Shown here: positions 51,948 through 59,257 of the stretch, in pieces
How positions within the stretch are numbered: position 1 is the stretch's first letter
Layout: every line of letters begins with the position of its first letter
Assembly (NCBI GenBank): GCA_964559455.1
Contig: CAZLHO010000001.1
Span: 97,399 to 161,398 of the forward strand
Length of the DNA: 64,000 nucleotides
Reading direction: 5' to 3'
Source of the DNA: CAZLHO01 sp964559455
GTDB taxonomy: Bacteria; Krumholzibacteriota; Krumholzibacteriia; LZORAL124-64-63
Notes under the pieces: generated by a model
What the model was told of the DNA's origin: nothing
Database searches by the model: none
What the model saw: the letters and a program-made list of their open reading frames with translations, nothing else
Position numbers and translations under genes: made by a program

Positions 51948-52940
51948 TCACCTTCTCCACATGATCCGGCCGTCGGCGGCGACCCGTCCGGTCACCAGCC
52001 GCCCGTCCACATCGCTGCGCACGGTGATGATCTGATCGCGCGCGCCGTCCTGGCGCGCCCTTCCGGTCACGCTGACCGCGACGCCGCCGCGGGCCAGCAC
52101 GAGTTCCACAGGCTCCCCCCGGCGCACCAGGGGGATCGGTTCGAGGTCGCTGCGGCGCAGGACGTCGCCCGCGGCCAGCCGCCGCCCGGCGGCCATCCCC
52201 GTCAGGGAGTCGCGTCCGCGGGCCGCGCCGGCGTCGATCCGGGCCAGGTCGGCCCATTCCCAGGCGAAGAGCCCGGGCCGCAGGGGATCGCCAGCCTCGA
52301 CCACGCCGACGGCGCTCGCCGTCTCGGCGAAGACGTGGCAGACGACGGTGGCCGTGAAGCGGCTGCGGCGGCCGCCGGCGTCGACGGCCACGCGCACCAG
52401 GTTCCGGCCGGGTTCAAGGGTCTTCGGCTCCACCAGGGAGACGCGCCAGGCCTCGGCCACCGGGGGCGTCGGCAGTTCGCCCAGGATTTCGCTCCAGACG
52501 GGCGGCGCGCCGGGTGCGGCGGTCGGCAGCCAGCGGTGAAGCGCCAGCCCCAGCCGCTCGCGCAGCGTGGCCTCGGCGATCCGCGAACCGGCCACGACCA
52601 CCAGGCAGGACTCGGCGCCCTCGCAGCGCACGCCCGCGGCCATGCGTTCCCCGACCAGCTTCCGCAGCAATCCGTTGCGGCTGACGGTGAAGCGCTGGCC
52701 GGGATGGGCGTCGGAGGTCAGGAGCAGGCCCGAGGCGGCGACCGGGACCGCGCCGGTGAGCACGTCCCCCAGCTTCACCGCGCCGGGCGGCACGACCACG
52801 GAATCGGCCAGGGACAGGGTCCAGGCCCCGACCGTCGCCGGAGACAGCAGGAGCACGGCCGCCAGGCTGCAGGCGATCGCCACCGGGCCGGCGGCCTGGC
52901 GGCGGTTCGCGAGCGGGCGGATGGAAAAGACGCGCCTCAA
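51948..52940 (-). CDS. flgA: P-ring assembly chaperone FlgA
   Basis: FlgA is a periplasmic chaperone for FlgI. The 330-aa product has a signal peptide and the C-terminal SAF-like region (AAGRRLAAGDVLRRSDLEPI, then VRRGEPVELVLARGGVAVSV). The N-terminal part is longer and less conserved than in enteric FlgA. It follows flgG by 4 bp. Confidence 0.9.
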   Translation of the reverse strand: MRRVFSIRPLANRRQAAGPVAIACSLAAVLLLSPATVGAWTLSLADSVVVPPGAVKLGDVLTGAVPVAASGLLLTSDAHPGQRFTVSRNGLLRKLVGERMAAGVRCEGAESCLVVVAGSRIAEATLRERLGLALHRWLPTAAPGAPPVWSEILGELPTPPVAEAWRVSLVEPKTLEPGRNLVRVAVDAGGRRSRFTATVVCHVFAETASAVGVVEAGDPLRPGLFAWEWADLARIDAGAARGRDSLTGMAAGRRLAAGDVLRRSDLEPIPLVRRGEPVELVLARGGVAVSVTGRARQDGARDQIITVRSDVDGRLVTGRVAADGRIMWRR

Positions 52941-52944
52941 GCCC

Positions 52945-53730
52945 CTACCTCTTCATCTGGTTGACGGTCTGCAGCATCTCGTCGGCGATGCTGATCGTGC
53001 GCGAATTCAGCTCGTAGGCCCGCTGGGCGGAGATCATGCTCACCAGTTCCTCGACCGTCTCGACGTTGCTCATCTCCAGGAAGCCCGAGGCCACCTCGCC
53101 CAGGCCGTCCTCGCCGGCGAAGCCGAGCACCGGGGTGCCGCTGGCGGGCGAGGCCATGAAGAGGTTGCCGCCGCGGCTGGTCAGTCCGCCCACGTTGGGG
53201 AACTTGGCGATCTCCAGGCGACCCAGGTCCTGCACCGTGCTCGAGTCGCCCTGCAGCAGCACCGAGACGGTGCCGTCACGGGCGATCGCGATCTCGGTCG
53301 CGTCCAGGGGGATCTGGATCGGGGGCTGCAGGCGGTAGCCGGTGGTGGTGACGATGTTCCGCTCGGCGTCCAGCTTGAAGCTGCCGTCGCGCGTGTAGGC
53401 GGTGGTGCCGTCGGGCAGGAGCACCTGGAAGAAGCCGTCGCCCTCGATCATCATGTCCAGGGGGTTGCTGGTCTGCTGCACCAGGCCCTGGCTGAAGATC
53501 TTGTTCGTCCCCACCATCTTGACGCCGTGACCGATCTCCACGCGGTTCGGTTCGGCCAGGCCGGAGCCGCGGCCGGTGGGCACCGTGGATTCGTAGAGAA
53601 GGTCCTGGAATTCGACGTGGCTCTTCTTGTAGCCGGCGGTGTTCACGTTCGCCAGGTTGTTGGAGATCGTGTCGATATTCGTCTGCTGGGCCTTCATGCC
53701 GGAGGCCGCCGTGCTCATCGCTCGAATCAT
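52945..53730 (-). CDS. flgG: Flagellar distal rod protein FlgG
   Basis: From the ATG at 53730 the 261-aa product begins MIRAMSTAASGMKAQQTNID with SNNLANVNTAGYKKSHVEFQ and ends with the FlgG C-terminus (EELVSMISAQRAYELNSRTI, SIADEMLQTVNQMKR). Length matches FlgG. The same frame is open far upstream, but that part is antisense noise over flgF. Confidence 0.97.
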   Translation of the reverse strand: MIRAMSTAASGMKAQQTNIDTISNNLANVNTAGYKKSHVEFQDLLYESTVPTGRGSGLAEPNRVEIGHGVKMVGTNKIFSQGLVQQTSNPLDMMIEGDGFFQVLLPDGTTAYTRDGSFKLDAERNIVTTTGYRLQPPIQIPLDATEIAIARDGTVSVLLQGDSSTVQDLGRLEIAKFPNVGGLTSRGGNLFMASPASGTPVLGFAGEDGLGEVASGFLEMSNVETVEELVSMISAQRAYELNSRTISIADEMLQTVNQMKR

Positions 53731-53747
53731 ATCTGCACCGTCCTGCT

Positions 53748-54524
53748 TCAGGCCTTGCGGCTCAGTTCGTTCACGGACTTGTCCAGGGTGCGGTCGGCGG
53801 CCTGGAGCATGCGGGATTCCAGCTCGAAGGCGCGCTGGGCCGCGATCATGGCCACCATGGTGTCGATGGGATTGACGTTGCTCCCCTCGAGCATGCCCTG
53901 GGCGACGTTCACCCGCTCCTGCGGGACGGCCTCGGCAGCCGCGCCCTCGGGGGCTTCGAAGAGGCCGTCGCCCCGCGGGACCAGGCCGCCGGCGTCGGCG
54001 AAGGCGAAGACGGCCAGTCGGCCGACCTCGGCGCCGTCGACCATGACGCCGCCGTCCTCGGCGATGCTCAGGCCGCCGTCGGGAAGGGTCAGCGGGCCGC
54101 CCGAACCGAGCACCAGGTCGCCCGAGTTGGTCACGAGCTGGCGCTGCGCGTTCAGGGTGAAGGCGCCGTTGCGCGTGTAGAGCTCCTCTTCGCCGCGCCG
54201 GACCCGGAAGAGGCCGTCGCCGCGCAGGGCGACGTCGGTGGGTCGGCCCGTCTCGCGCAGAGGGCCCTGGCGGAAATCGACGGCCGCGCGGATGTCGAGT
54301 CCGCCGCGTCCGCCGGCCGCCGTGACGAGATCCCGGTCGAGGGGCGTCGTCGCGCCGCCCGCCGCGCGCTCGGCCGCGGGGCCGTCGGCCTCGGACTCGG
54401 CGACGCGCGTCAGCATCTGCTTGAAGCCGGTGGCGTCGGCGTTGGCGAGGTTGTTGGCCAGCATGTTCGTGCGGGTCAACTGCACCTGCATCGCCTGCTC
54501 GGCGGTGCGCAAACCCTTGATCAC
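53748..54524 (-). CDS. flgF: Flagellar proximal rod protein FlgF
   Basis: The GTG at 54524 follows GGGAGGAGAGGCC and gives a 258-aa rod protein starting VIKGLRTAEQAMQVQLTRTN, with LANNLANADATGFKQML and the C-terminal VAMIAAQRAFELESRMLQAA. It is shorter in its middle domain than FlgG, as expected for FlgF. It opens the ~9.7-kb operon that ends with csrA. Confidence 0.93.
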   Translation of the reverse strand: MIKGLRTAEQAMQVQLTRTNMLANNLANADATGFKQMLTRVAESEADGPAAERAAGGATTPLDRDLVTAAGGRGGLDIRAAVDFRQGPLRETGRPTDVALRGDGLFRVRRGEEELYTRNGAFTLNAQRQLVTNSGDLVLGSGGPLTLPDGGLSIAEDGGVMVDGAEVGRLAVFAFADAGGLVPRGDGLFEAPEGAAAEAVPQERVNVAQGMLEGSNVNPIDTMVAMIAAQRAFELESRMLQAADRTLDKSVNELSRKA

Positions 54525-54573
54525 GGCCTCTCCTCCCGGATCGGGTCGTGGGACAGCGATTCGCCCCGGAGGC

Positions 54574-54588
54574 GCAAGGCACATGCCA
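54574..54588 (-). promoter_or_regulatory. Sigma-54 promoter of the flgF-to-csrA operon
   Basis: On the minus strand TGGCATG (54588-54582), TGCC, TTGC (54577-54574): one mismatch to the -24 consensus, exact spacing. Transcription should start ~39 nt before the flgF GTG. Confidence 0.75.
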
Positions 54589-54690
54589 TGGGTCGGAAAG
54601 GCTAAACGGCCGTGCGGCTTGTGATTGGACGGGCGGGCGGTGGGACGGATTCCGACCCGGTGGCTGGAAGCGCGACACCCCCGGACGAAA

Positions 54691-54727
54691 AACGGCCGCC
54701 GGGCCCGGATGGATCGCGGCGGCCGTT
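54691..54727 (-). terminator. Intrinsic terminator after the PilZ gene
   Basis: Arms AACGGCCGCC (54691-54700) and GGCGGCCGTT (54718-54727) form a 10-bp stem, followed on the minus strand by TTTTTCG. It ends the PilZ transcript before the flgF promoter. Confidence 0.75.
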
Positions 54728-54752
54728 GAAGGCTGTGGAGGCGCCGACGAGG

Positions 54753-55133
54753 CTAGTCGATGGCCAGCAGTCGGGCGATGTGATCCTCGAGGTGCTGCAG
54801 GCCCTCATCGTCGATGCGGGTGAAGAAGACGGCGATCTCGCGCTGGTCGACCTCGACGGTGGGATCCTCGGGAACGACGCGCACGACGATGCCCTCGCAG
54901 GTGGCCTCGGCCACCCCGCCTTCATCATCGACGGGAAGCTCCAACTTCATCTCGAGCCGCGTCATGGGCTCGATATAATGATCGGATCGGAAATAGACCC
55001 CGGACGTGCTGAGGTTCAGGGTCTCCATGGTGGCGGGCGAGACTCCGCCGGCGGTCGAGGGGATCTGGACCTCAAGCTTCAGATTCGCATCGACCCGCTT
55101 GCCCTTGCGCCGCTCGGCTCCGGATAAGCTCAT
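54753..55133 (-). CDS. PilZ-domain c-di-GMP-binding protein
   Basis: The 126-aa single-domain protein has both c-di-GMP contact motifs: RxxxR (R9 to R13) and NxSxxG (NLSTSG, 40-45). No YcgR-N domain is present. By position between the flagellar operon and housekeeping genes it may brake the motor or act on the adjacent pilus locus when the diguanylate cyclase (4611) raises c-di-GMP. That link is an inference. Confidence 0.85.
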   Translation of the reverse strand: MSLSGAERRKGKRVDANLKLEVQIPSTAGGVSPATMETLNLSTSGVYFRSDHYIEPMTRLEMKLELPVDDEGGVAEATCEGIVVRVVPEDPTVEVDQREIAVFFTRIDDEGLQHLEDHIARLLAID

Positions 55134-55247
55134 GCGCTCCGACTCCCTGCTGTGACTCCCGAAAACAACCCGCAGGAGCGCCGGCCCGCTGCGGTGTACC
55201 GGCTCACTATGCCAGACTCGTACCAGGAGTAAAGGACAAAAGAAAAA

Positions 55248-55268
55248 CCGGCACCGAGTCGGTGCCGG
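55248..55268 (-). terminator. Intrinsic terminator after the 29-residue ribosomal protein gene
   Basis: CCGGCACCG (55248-55256) and CGGTGCCGG (55260-55268) form a perfect 9-bp stem with a 3-nt loop, followed on the minus strand by TTTTTCTTTT, 18 nt after the stop codon. Confidence 0.9.
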
Positions 55269-55285
55269 CTCTTCTCAGGCGAAGA

Positions 55286-55375
55286 TCACTTCTTCTTATG
55301 CCTGTTCTTGCGGAGACGCTTCTTGCGCTTGTGCGTCGCAATCTTCTTCCGCTTACGCTTCCTGCCGTTCGGCAT
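55286..55375 (-). CDS. COX24/AURKAIP1-type small basic ribosomal protein (29 aa)
   Basis: A complete 29-codon frame from ATG at 55375 encodes MPNGRKRKRKKIATHKRKKR followed by LRKNRHKKK. It has AGGTGG-type ribosome binding sequence upstream and a strong terminator downstream. Its composition and the HKRKKRLRKNRHKKK end are those of the tiny AURKAIP1/COX24-domain proteins (homologous to mitochondrial mS38) annotated in Bacteroidetes and relatives. It is probably a small-subunit ribosomal protein. Standard gene callers often miss it. Confidence 0.85.
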   Translation of the reverse strand: MPNGRKRKRKKIATHKRKKRLRKNRHKKK

Positions 55376-55548
55376 TCCTACCACCTTTTTCTGAACCGTT
55401 GACCCGGGTCCGCTCCCTGAAACACCTGCGGCGACCCGGCGGCGGACAGGGCCGCCGGCAACGGAAACCGCCCGCGGAGAGCCATGGGCTGAGGCACATT
55501 ATAAACAGATCCCGGCCGGTAATCAAATCCTGGATGCCGGAAAACCCC

Positions 55549-55839
55549 TCAGACTTCCTCATCCGGCTTGTTCAGGCGCGACTTCAGCTCGTTCGAGGCC
55601 TTGAAGTAGGGCACCTGCTTGGCCGGCACGGTCACCGAGGCGCCGGTGCGCGGGTTGCGGGCGATGCGGGCGCGGCGTCCCTTGACCTTGAAGCTGCCGA
55701 AGCCACGCAATTCCACCTTGTCCCCGGACTCGAGGGCGCGACCGACATTATCCAGGATAAGGTTGACGACGGTGCCCGTGTCCTTCTTGCTGACCCCTGT
55801 TTCGGCCGCGATCAGCTCGACCAGTTCCGCTTTGGTCAT
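55549..55839 (-). CDS. HU/IHF-family DNA-binding protein
   Basis: From the ATG at 55839 the 96-aa product begins MTKAELVELIAAETGVSKKD and has KVELRGFGSFKVKGRRARIA and the arm tip RNPRTGASVTVPA, the classic HU/IHF fold. It may bend DNA at the sigma-54 promoters of this cluster. The upstream extension of the frame lacks homology. I cannot decide between HU and an IHF subunit. Confidence 0.93.
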   Translation of the reverse strand: MTKAELVELIAAETGVSKKDTGTVVNLILDNVGRALESGDKVELRGFGSFKVKGRRARIARNPRTGASVTVPAKQVPYFKASNELKSRLNKPDEEV

Positions 55840-55872
55840 GGCACTGTCCCCTGACTTCGCTAGGGTTCGTTG

Positions 55873-55907
55873 CGGACGGGGATCCGGTTTCCACCCCCGT
55901 CCGGATC
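55873..55907 (-). promoter_or_regulatory. Overlapping alternative hairpins in the HU gene leader
   Basis: CGGACGGGG (55873-55881) pairs with CCCCGTCCG (55895-55903), while GATCCGG (55881-55887) can pair with CCGGATC (55901-55907). The two stems share bases and exclude one another. They lie between the likely promoter and the start codon, so they may tune HU expression. Confidence 0.4.
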
Positions 55908-55919
55908 CGGACCCTTGAA

Positions 55920-55949
55920 TTTTTAGCACGAAGGCGAGAAGAGCAGCAA
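55920..55949 (-). promoter_or_regulatory. Possible sigma-70 promoter for the HU gene
   Basis: On the minus strand TTGCTG (55949-55944), 18 nt, TAAAAA (55925-55920). The match is moderate, about 80 nt before the ATG. Confidence 0.4.
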
Positions 55950-56012
55950 GCTCTTTTTTACTGAGACGCCAATGCAACTGCTTGTCGAAAAAAGTGATGC
56001 GGGGCATAAAAC

Positions 56013-56159
56013 GAGGCGGGGCGCGTTCCCGCACCCCGCCCTTCCCCGGTTTGGTTGAGATGTTTCCCGCACTTGCCGCGTGCCCCACCAAACCTGCACT
56101 ACAAGATGGAGAGCGTAGTTGGGATCAGCAGACAAGGCGCTAGCAGCGCAGGAAACATC
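56013..56159 (-). ncRNA. Candidate structured RNA ending in an intrinsic terminator
   Basis: No protein gene covers 55930-56394. On the minus strand a 14-bp helix can form between 56159-56146 and 56072-56059, enclosing 73 nt. GGTTTGGT (56094-56087) can pair with ACCAAACC (56055-56048), giving a pseudoknot or a switch. A final hairpin (arms 56040-56031 and 56024-56015) is followed by TCGTTTTA. All mismatches in these stems are G-U wobbles on the minus strand but A-C clashes on the plus strand, which fixes the strand. I find no signature of SRP RNA, tmRNA or RNase P. A 6S-like RNA is possible but unproven. The 235 bp up to 56394 hold only a GC-rich hairpin (56360-56384). Confidence 0.45.
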
Positions 56160-56394
56160 GTCATCCGAGGGCCATCCCTACCAAAGGTCATGCCAAGGAC
56201 TCGGGACGCTCGGCAATCCGGGCGGGCGTCATTGCAAGGTATTGATATTCAGTCGCTTGGAGATCCACTCCCGAGCGGGAAGGGCGGACGCGACGGGACG
56301 AGAGGGCGGCGCGATACCGCGCCGGCGTTGCGGAATGAACGGCCGGCCATGGCGGGCGAGGGCGCATTGCGACACCATGCGCCCGCCGGCGGCC

Positions 56395-57795
56395 TCAGGA
56401 GGAATCGCGGGATAGGCTCCGGAACAATTCGGAGTGGGCCTCGGTGAAAAGACAACCCCGGCGGGCCATCACCTGGCGCGCGGTGTCGGCGGCGCGCAGG
56501 GCGTCGTAGGAAGCGCCGGCGCCGTCGCCCCAGCTCAGGTTCGGAAGGAACTTGGGCGGGAAAGCGGCCGCGAAGACGTTGCTTGCGAAGCCGACCACCG
56601 TTCCGGTGTTGAAGAGGGTGCCGATGGCCGTCTTGGCGTGGTCGCCCATCATCAGGCCCAGGAAGCGGAGGCCGGAATCGCGGGCGCCGAGGCCGAGGTC
56701 GACGCGGACCGGTCCGTAGTTGTTCTTGAGGTCGCTGTTGGTGGTGCCGGCGCCCAGGTTCACCCAGCTCCCGAGCAGGGCGTGGCCCAGGAATCCCTCG
56801 TGCTGCTTGTTGCCCAGCGGGGCGAGCTGGGATTCCGCGATCTCGCCGGCGATCTTGCAGCCGTCACCCACGGCGCTCTCCCCGTAGAGGCGCGTCCCGG
56901 CCTTGACCAGGGAGCCCGCGCCCACGCAGACGGGCCCGACGATCAGGGCGTGGGATTCCACATGGACCTCGCGGCCGAGCAGGATGGGACCCTGCCGGGC
57001 GTCGAGAACGACGCCGGGATCGAGGGCGACCTCCTCCCCCAGCCAGACGCGGTCGGGAGCGAGCACGGCCACGGACCCGTCGGGCCCCAGGCCCAGATCC
57101 GCGGCGCTGCGCAGGCTGGTCGGCCTGGTCCAAGCCGGCGAGGCCCCTGCGTCGGGGACGACGCCGAAGATGGCCCGCGGCGGCAGCGAGCCCAGCCCGG
57201 CGACGACAGCGATGTCGGCGGCGACGGCGGCGCCGATCTCCGTCACGCGCTCCCACAGCGCGCGCCAGGCCCGCGGCGGTTCGCCGGAGGCCGGAGGCAG
57301 GCCCGACGGCGACCAGGGCGGCGGCGCCTCGCCGTCGCGCCGCCAGCAGGCGCTCGCGGCGGCGGCGGCGTCCCAGGCCTCCCATTCACGCAGCAACGCC
57401 GTCGCCTCCGCGGAGGTCAGGACCGCGGCCACCAGGCCGTCCTCGTCGCTCCAGGCCGCCGACGGCCCGGTCCCGGCGCCCAGCAGGCGGCGCAGCCCCT
57501 CCCAATCGGCCCCCAGCCGGGAGGCGATCACCAGCACCGACTCGGCGGCGGCCGCCAGGTCACGGCAAGCCGCGCCGCCGCAGACGCAACCCGGGGGCGG
57601 AGCGACGTCCTGGAGCCCGCGCAGTCCGGACCGGGGCAGCAGGCCGACTCCGGGACCGGAGTCGGCGGTCAGCATGACGACCCGCTCGCGCAGGTTCATC
57701 AGGCCGCAGCCCAGCTCGTAGACGGGGACGCTCCAGGAAAGGGGACGGAACCAGGCGGCGGTGTGGTCCTCGAAGAGGATGACGGCTCGGCGCAA
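56395..57795 (-). CDS. GlmU-like nucleotidyltransferase / left-handed beta-helix acetyltransferase (Bacteroidetes type)
   Basis: The 466-aa product begins RAVILFEDHTAAWFRPLSWS, then PVYELGCGLMNLRERV, a start typical of the alternative GlmU family (TIGR03991-like) found in Bacteroidetes. A left-handed beta-helix region (about 275-430) carries hexapeptide-type repeats (ILLGREVHVESHALIVGPVC) and the segment GTTNSDLKNNYGPVRVDLG. It may make UDP-GlcNAc for wall and LPS. The N-terminal domain is Ala/Gly-rich and does not show a classical GlmU pyrophosphorylase motif clearly, so activity is inferred. Confidence 0.75.
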   Translation of the reverse strand: MRRAVILFEDHTAAWFRPLSWSVPVYELGCGLMNLRERVVMLTADSGPGVGLLPRSGLRGLQDVAPPPGCVCGGAACRDLAAAAESVLVIASRLGADWEGLRRLLGAGTGPSAAWSDEDGLVAAVLTSAEATALLREWEAWDAAAAASACWRRDGEAPPPWSPSGLPPASGEPPRAWRALWERVTEIGAAVAADIAVVAGLGSLPPRAIFGVVPDAGASPAWTRPTSLRSAADLGLGPDGSVAVLAPDRVWLGEEVALDPGVVLDARQGPILLGREVHVESHALIVGPVCVGAGSLVKAGTRLYGESAVGDGCKIAGEIAESQLAPLGNKQHEGFLGHALLGSWVNLGAGTTNSDLKNNYGPVRVDLGLGARDSGLRFLGLMMGDHAKTAIGTLFNTGTVVGFASNVFAAAFPPKFLPNLSWGDGAGASYDALRAADTARQVMARRGCLFTEAHSELFRSLSRDSS

Positions 57796-57821
57796 GGAAT
57801 TCCTCCGGGTCGCGAGGCGGC

Positions 57822-57844
57822 GCGGCTCCGCGGACCGGAGCCGC
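57822..57844 (-). promoter_or_regulatory. Perfect 9-bp hairpin in the GlmU-like gene leader
   Basis: GCGGCTCCG (57822-57830) and CGGAGCCGC (57836-57844) pair with a 5-nt loop just downstream of the -10 box. It may end the upstream pilin-like transcript or shape the 5' leader. No T-run follows. Confidence 0.4.
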
Positions 57845-57851
57845 CGCTGGC

Positions 57852-57880
57852 ATTATAGGACGCGGCGCCCGGCTCTCCAA
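57852..57880 (-). promoter_or_regulatory. Sigma-70-type promoter for the GlmU-like gene
   Basis: On the minus strand TTGGAG (57880-57875), 17 nt, perfect TATAAT (57857-57852), ~57 nt before the start at 57795. Confidence 0.6.
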
Positions 57881-57883
57881 CGA

Positions 57884-58273
57884 TCAGTTGCAGGCGATGC
57901 TCAGGGTGAGGATGCGGGCCCCGTCGGGCAGTTCCGGCGATCCGGAGACCGGAAAGAAGCGGCCGGCGCCGCCGTCGTCCAGCAGCAGGGCGCCGTCGGC
58001 GGCGGCCCCGGCGGGAAACTCGGCGATCACCAGGCCGCGATCGTCGCGGACGGTGACGGACACGTCCACCAGGCCGCTGCGGACCCCCTGCAGGGCGAAG
58101 ACGGGGTCCGTGGGCTGAGCGGCGACCGGGACCCGGACGGCATCCTCGGCGCTGACGGTCAGCGTGGGCAGCACCGTGACGCGGCCGGCGAAGCTGAAGG
58201 AGGCAACGTGGCCGGCGGCCGCCCCGTGCGCCAGCAGCGCCGTCAACAAGATCCCCCCGATCAATGCCCGCAT
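57884..58273 (-). CDS. Exported pilin-like protein of the chaperone-usher locus
   Basis: From the ATG at 58273 (129 aa) the protein has a signal peptide (MRALIGGILLTALLAHGAAA), then a beta-rich domain starting SFAGRVTVLPTLTVSAED and ending RILTLSIACN. Size, the N-terminal RVTV.PTLTV strand and the terminal beta-strand resemble the DUF4402-like subunits encoded divergently at 58502 and 59258, but similarity is faint. It may be an adaptor, tip or terminator subunit. It is read away from the other pilus genes. Confidence 0.6.
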   Translation of the reverse strand: MRALIGGILLTALLAHGAAAGHVASFSFAGRVTVLPTLTVSAEDAVRVPVAAQPTDPVFALQGVRSGLVDVSVTVRDDRGLVIAEFPAGAAADGALLLDDGGAGRFFPVSGSPELPDGARILTLSIACN

Positions 58274-58328
58274 GACAATCAAGCTCCGCCGTTCACCGTC
58301 CCCGATATGTTCCAAGCTGACGGCGGCG

Positions 58329-58337
58329 ATTGTACCA
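58329..58337 (-). promoter_or_regulatory. Extended -10 promoter candidate for the divergent pilin-like gene
   Basis: TGGTACAAT on the minus strand (58337-58329) is an extended -10 element ~50 nt before the start at 58273. No clear -35 is seen. Confidence 0.4.
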
Positions 58338-58378
58338 CATCCCTTCGCGACGGCCCGGAATCAGAGTGAAAATTTTTT

Positions 58379-58405
58379 TAAAGTCCCCCCGTCATCAGTC
58401 GAAAA
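58379..58405 (+). promoter_or_regulatory. Sigma-28 (FliA)-type promoter of the first DUF4402 gene
   Basis: TAAAGTCC (58379-58386), 11 nt, GTCGAAAA (58398-58405): 6 of 8 bases match in each box and spacing equals the textbook sigma-28 spacer. The ATG is about 90 nt downstream. Confidence 0.68.
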
Positions 58406-58501
58406 CAGTGAATGTCGTGGGGGGCTGGAAAGTGCGGACCGCCCTCGGGAATTCATTCGGCTCCAGGGATGGAGCGAAGAAATCTGACAAGGAGTAGTTC
58501 A

Positions 58502-58999
58502 ATGAAGTTCTCGACTCGCTTCCTCATGGTCGCCGTGCTGGTCTTCGGATTCGCCGGCGCGACCTACGCCGTCGATCTGCCCGTGGACGGCAAGGTGGAC
58601 GTGTTCCAGCCTCTGACCGTGGCCGAGACCACCGAGCTGGACTTCGGCGCCGTGAACGACGCCGACGGCACGATCACCTTGGACCTGCTCGACACCATCG
58701 CCGCGGATGCCAACAACATCCACGCCGGCGGCACCGTGACGAGCGGCGTCTACACCTTCTCGGGCACCGCGACCCAGGCCATCGACATCGACGTCACGGC
58801 CCAGAACGCGAACGGTCTGCTGCTCTCCAACTTCACCACCAACCTCGGCGGCGGCACCTTCCCCGTCGTGGGCACGGCCCTGGACGGCGCCGGCGACCTG
58901 GGCTGCACCCTGGGCGCCAACCTCGAGGTCCAGAGCGCGATCGCGGCCGAGGGCGCGAACCAGTCCCTGGCCTTCACGTTCAGCGCGAACTACAACTAA
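58502..58999 (+). CDS. DUF4402-like pilin subunit 1
   Basis: From the ATG at 58502 (AAGGAG upstream, 165 aa) the protein has a signal peptide (STRFLMVAVLVFGFAGATYA). A mature domain follows with the DUF4402 hallmarks ELDFGAVNDADGTITLDL near the N-terminus and a last strand LAFTFSANYN. Such subunits are thought to polymerise by donor-strand exchange through a chaperone-usher pathway, and the chaperone is encoded 1 kb downstream. It has its own sigma-28-type promoter and a strong terminator, so it is a monocistronic, probably abundant, major subunit. Confidence 0.8.
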   Translation: MKFSTRFLMVAVLVFGFAGATYAVDLPVDGKVDVFQPLTVAETTELDFGAVNDADGTITLDLLDTIAADANNIHAGGTVTSGVYTFSGTATQAIDIDVTAQNANGLLLSNFTTNLGGGTFPVVGTALDGAGDLGCTLGANLEVQSAIAAEGANQSLAFTFSANYN

Positions 59000-59020
59000 A
59001 GAGCGGTCCGCCGTTCTTGC

Positions 59021-59053
59021 GGGGAGTCGGCCGTCGGCCGGCTCCCCATTTTT
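59021..59053 (+). terminator. Strong intrinsic terminator after pilin 1
   Basis: A 12-bp stem (59021-59032 with 59036-59047, one G-U pair on the plus strand), 3-nt loop, then ATTTTT (59048-59053). Confidence 0.9.
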
Positions 59054-59182
59054 CTGCGCCCGCCTGCGCCCCGCTCCACAGTGGCGGACCGATCGGGTCC
59101 TGGCCACCCTCTCTCATTTGCGCTTTTGGCGGATACACGTGTCAATCCCCTGTTTCATGGTCACTTACGGTCTCCATGCCCA

Positions 59183-59198
59183 TGGCACACCCTTTGCG
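59183..59198 (+). promoter_or_regulatory. Sigma-54 promoter of the second DUF4402 gene
   Basis: TGGCACA (59183-59189), CCCT, TTGC (59194-59197), G: full match to the -24/-12 elements with exact spacing. The gene starts 60 nt downstream. Confidence 0.78.
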
Positions 59199-59257
59199 TT
59201 GCCGGCGGTTGCGATCATTCGGTCCGCGAATGACGCCACGAAAGGAGGATCCGCGAA

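Noticed and set aside
52945..54678. A 577-codon frame suggesting a FlgF-FlgG fusion
   Set aside because: The upstream half is out of frame with real flgF and is low-complexity Arg/Pro/Gly sequence. FlgG starts cleanly at 53730.
55940..55959. Small plus-strand hairpin with T-run (AGAGC-AGCAA-GCTCT-T5)
   Set aside because: No plus-strand gene precedes it, and it overlaps the likely HU promoter -35 on the other strand, so a terminator role is not supported.
56059..56159. Possible SRP (4.5S) RNA
   Set aside because: Length and rod-like shape fit, and a short AGCAGACAAGG resembles part of 4.5S RNA on the plus strand, but the GGAAG loop and flanking conserved bases are absent and wobble pairs favour the minus strand.
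56178..56195. Sigma-54-like TGGCATG-ACCT-TTGG on the minus strand
   Set aside because: The invariant GC of the -12 element is replaced by GG, so I do not call it a promoter even though it lies just upstream of the candidate RNA.
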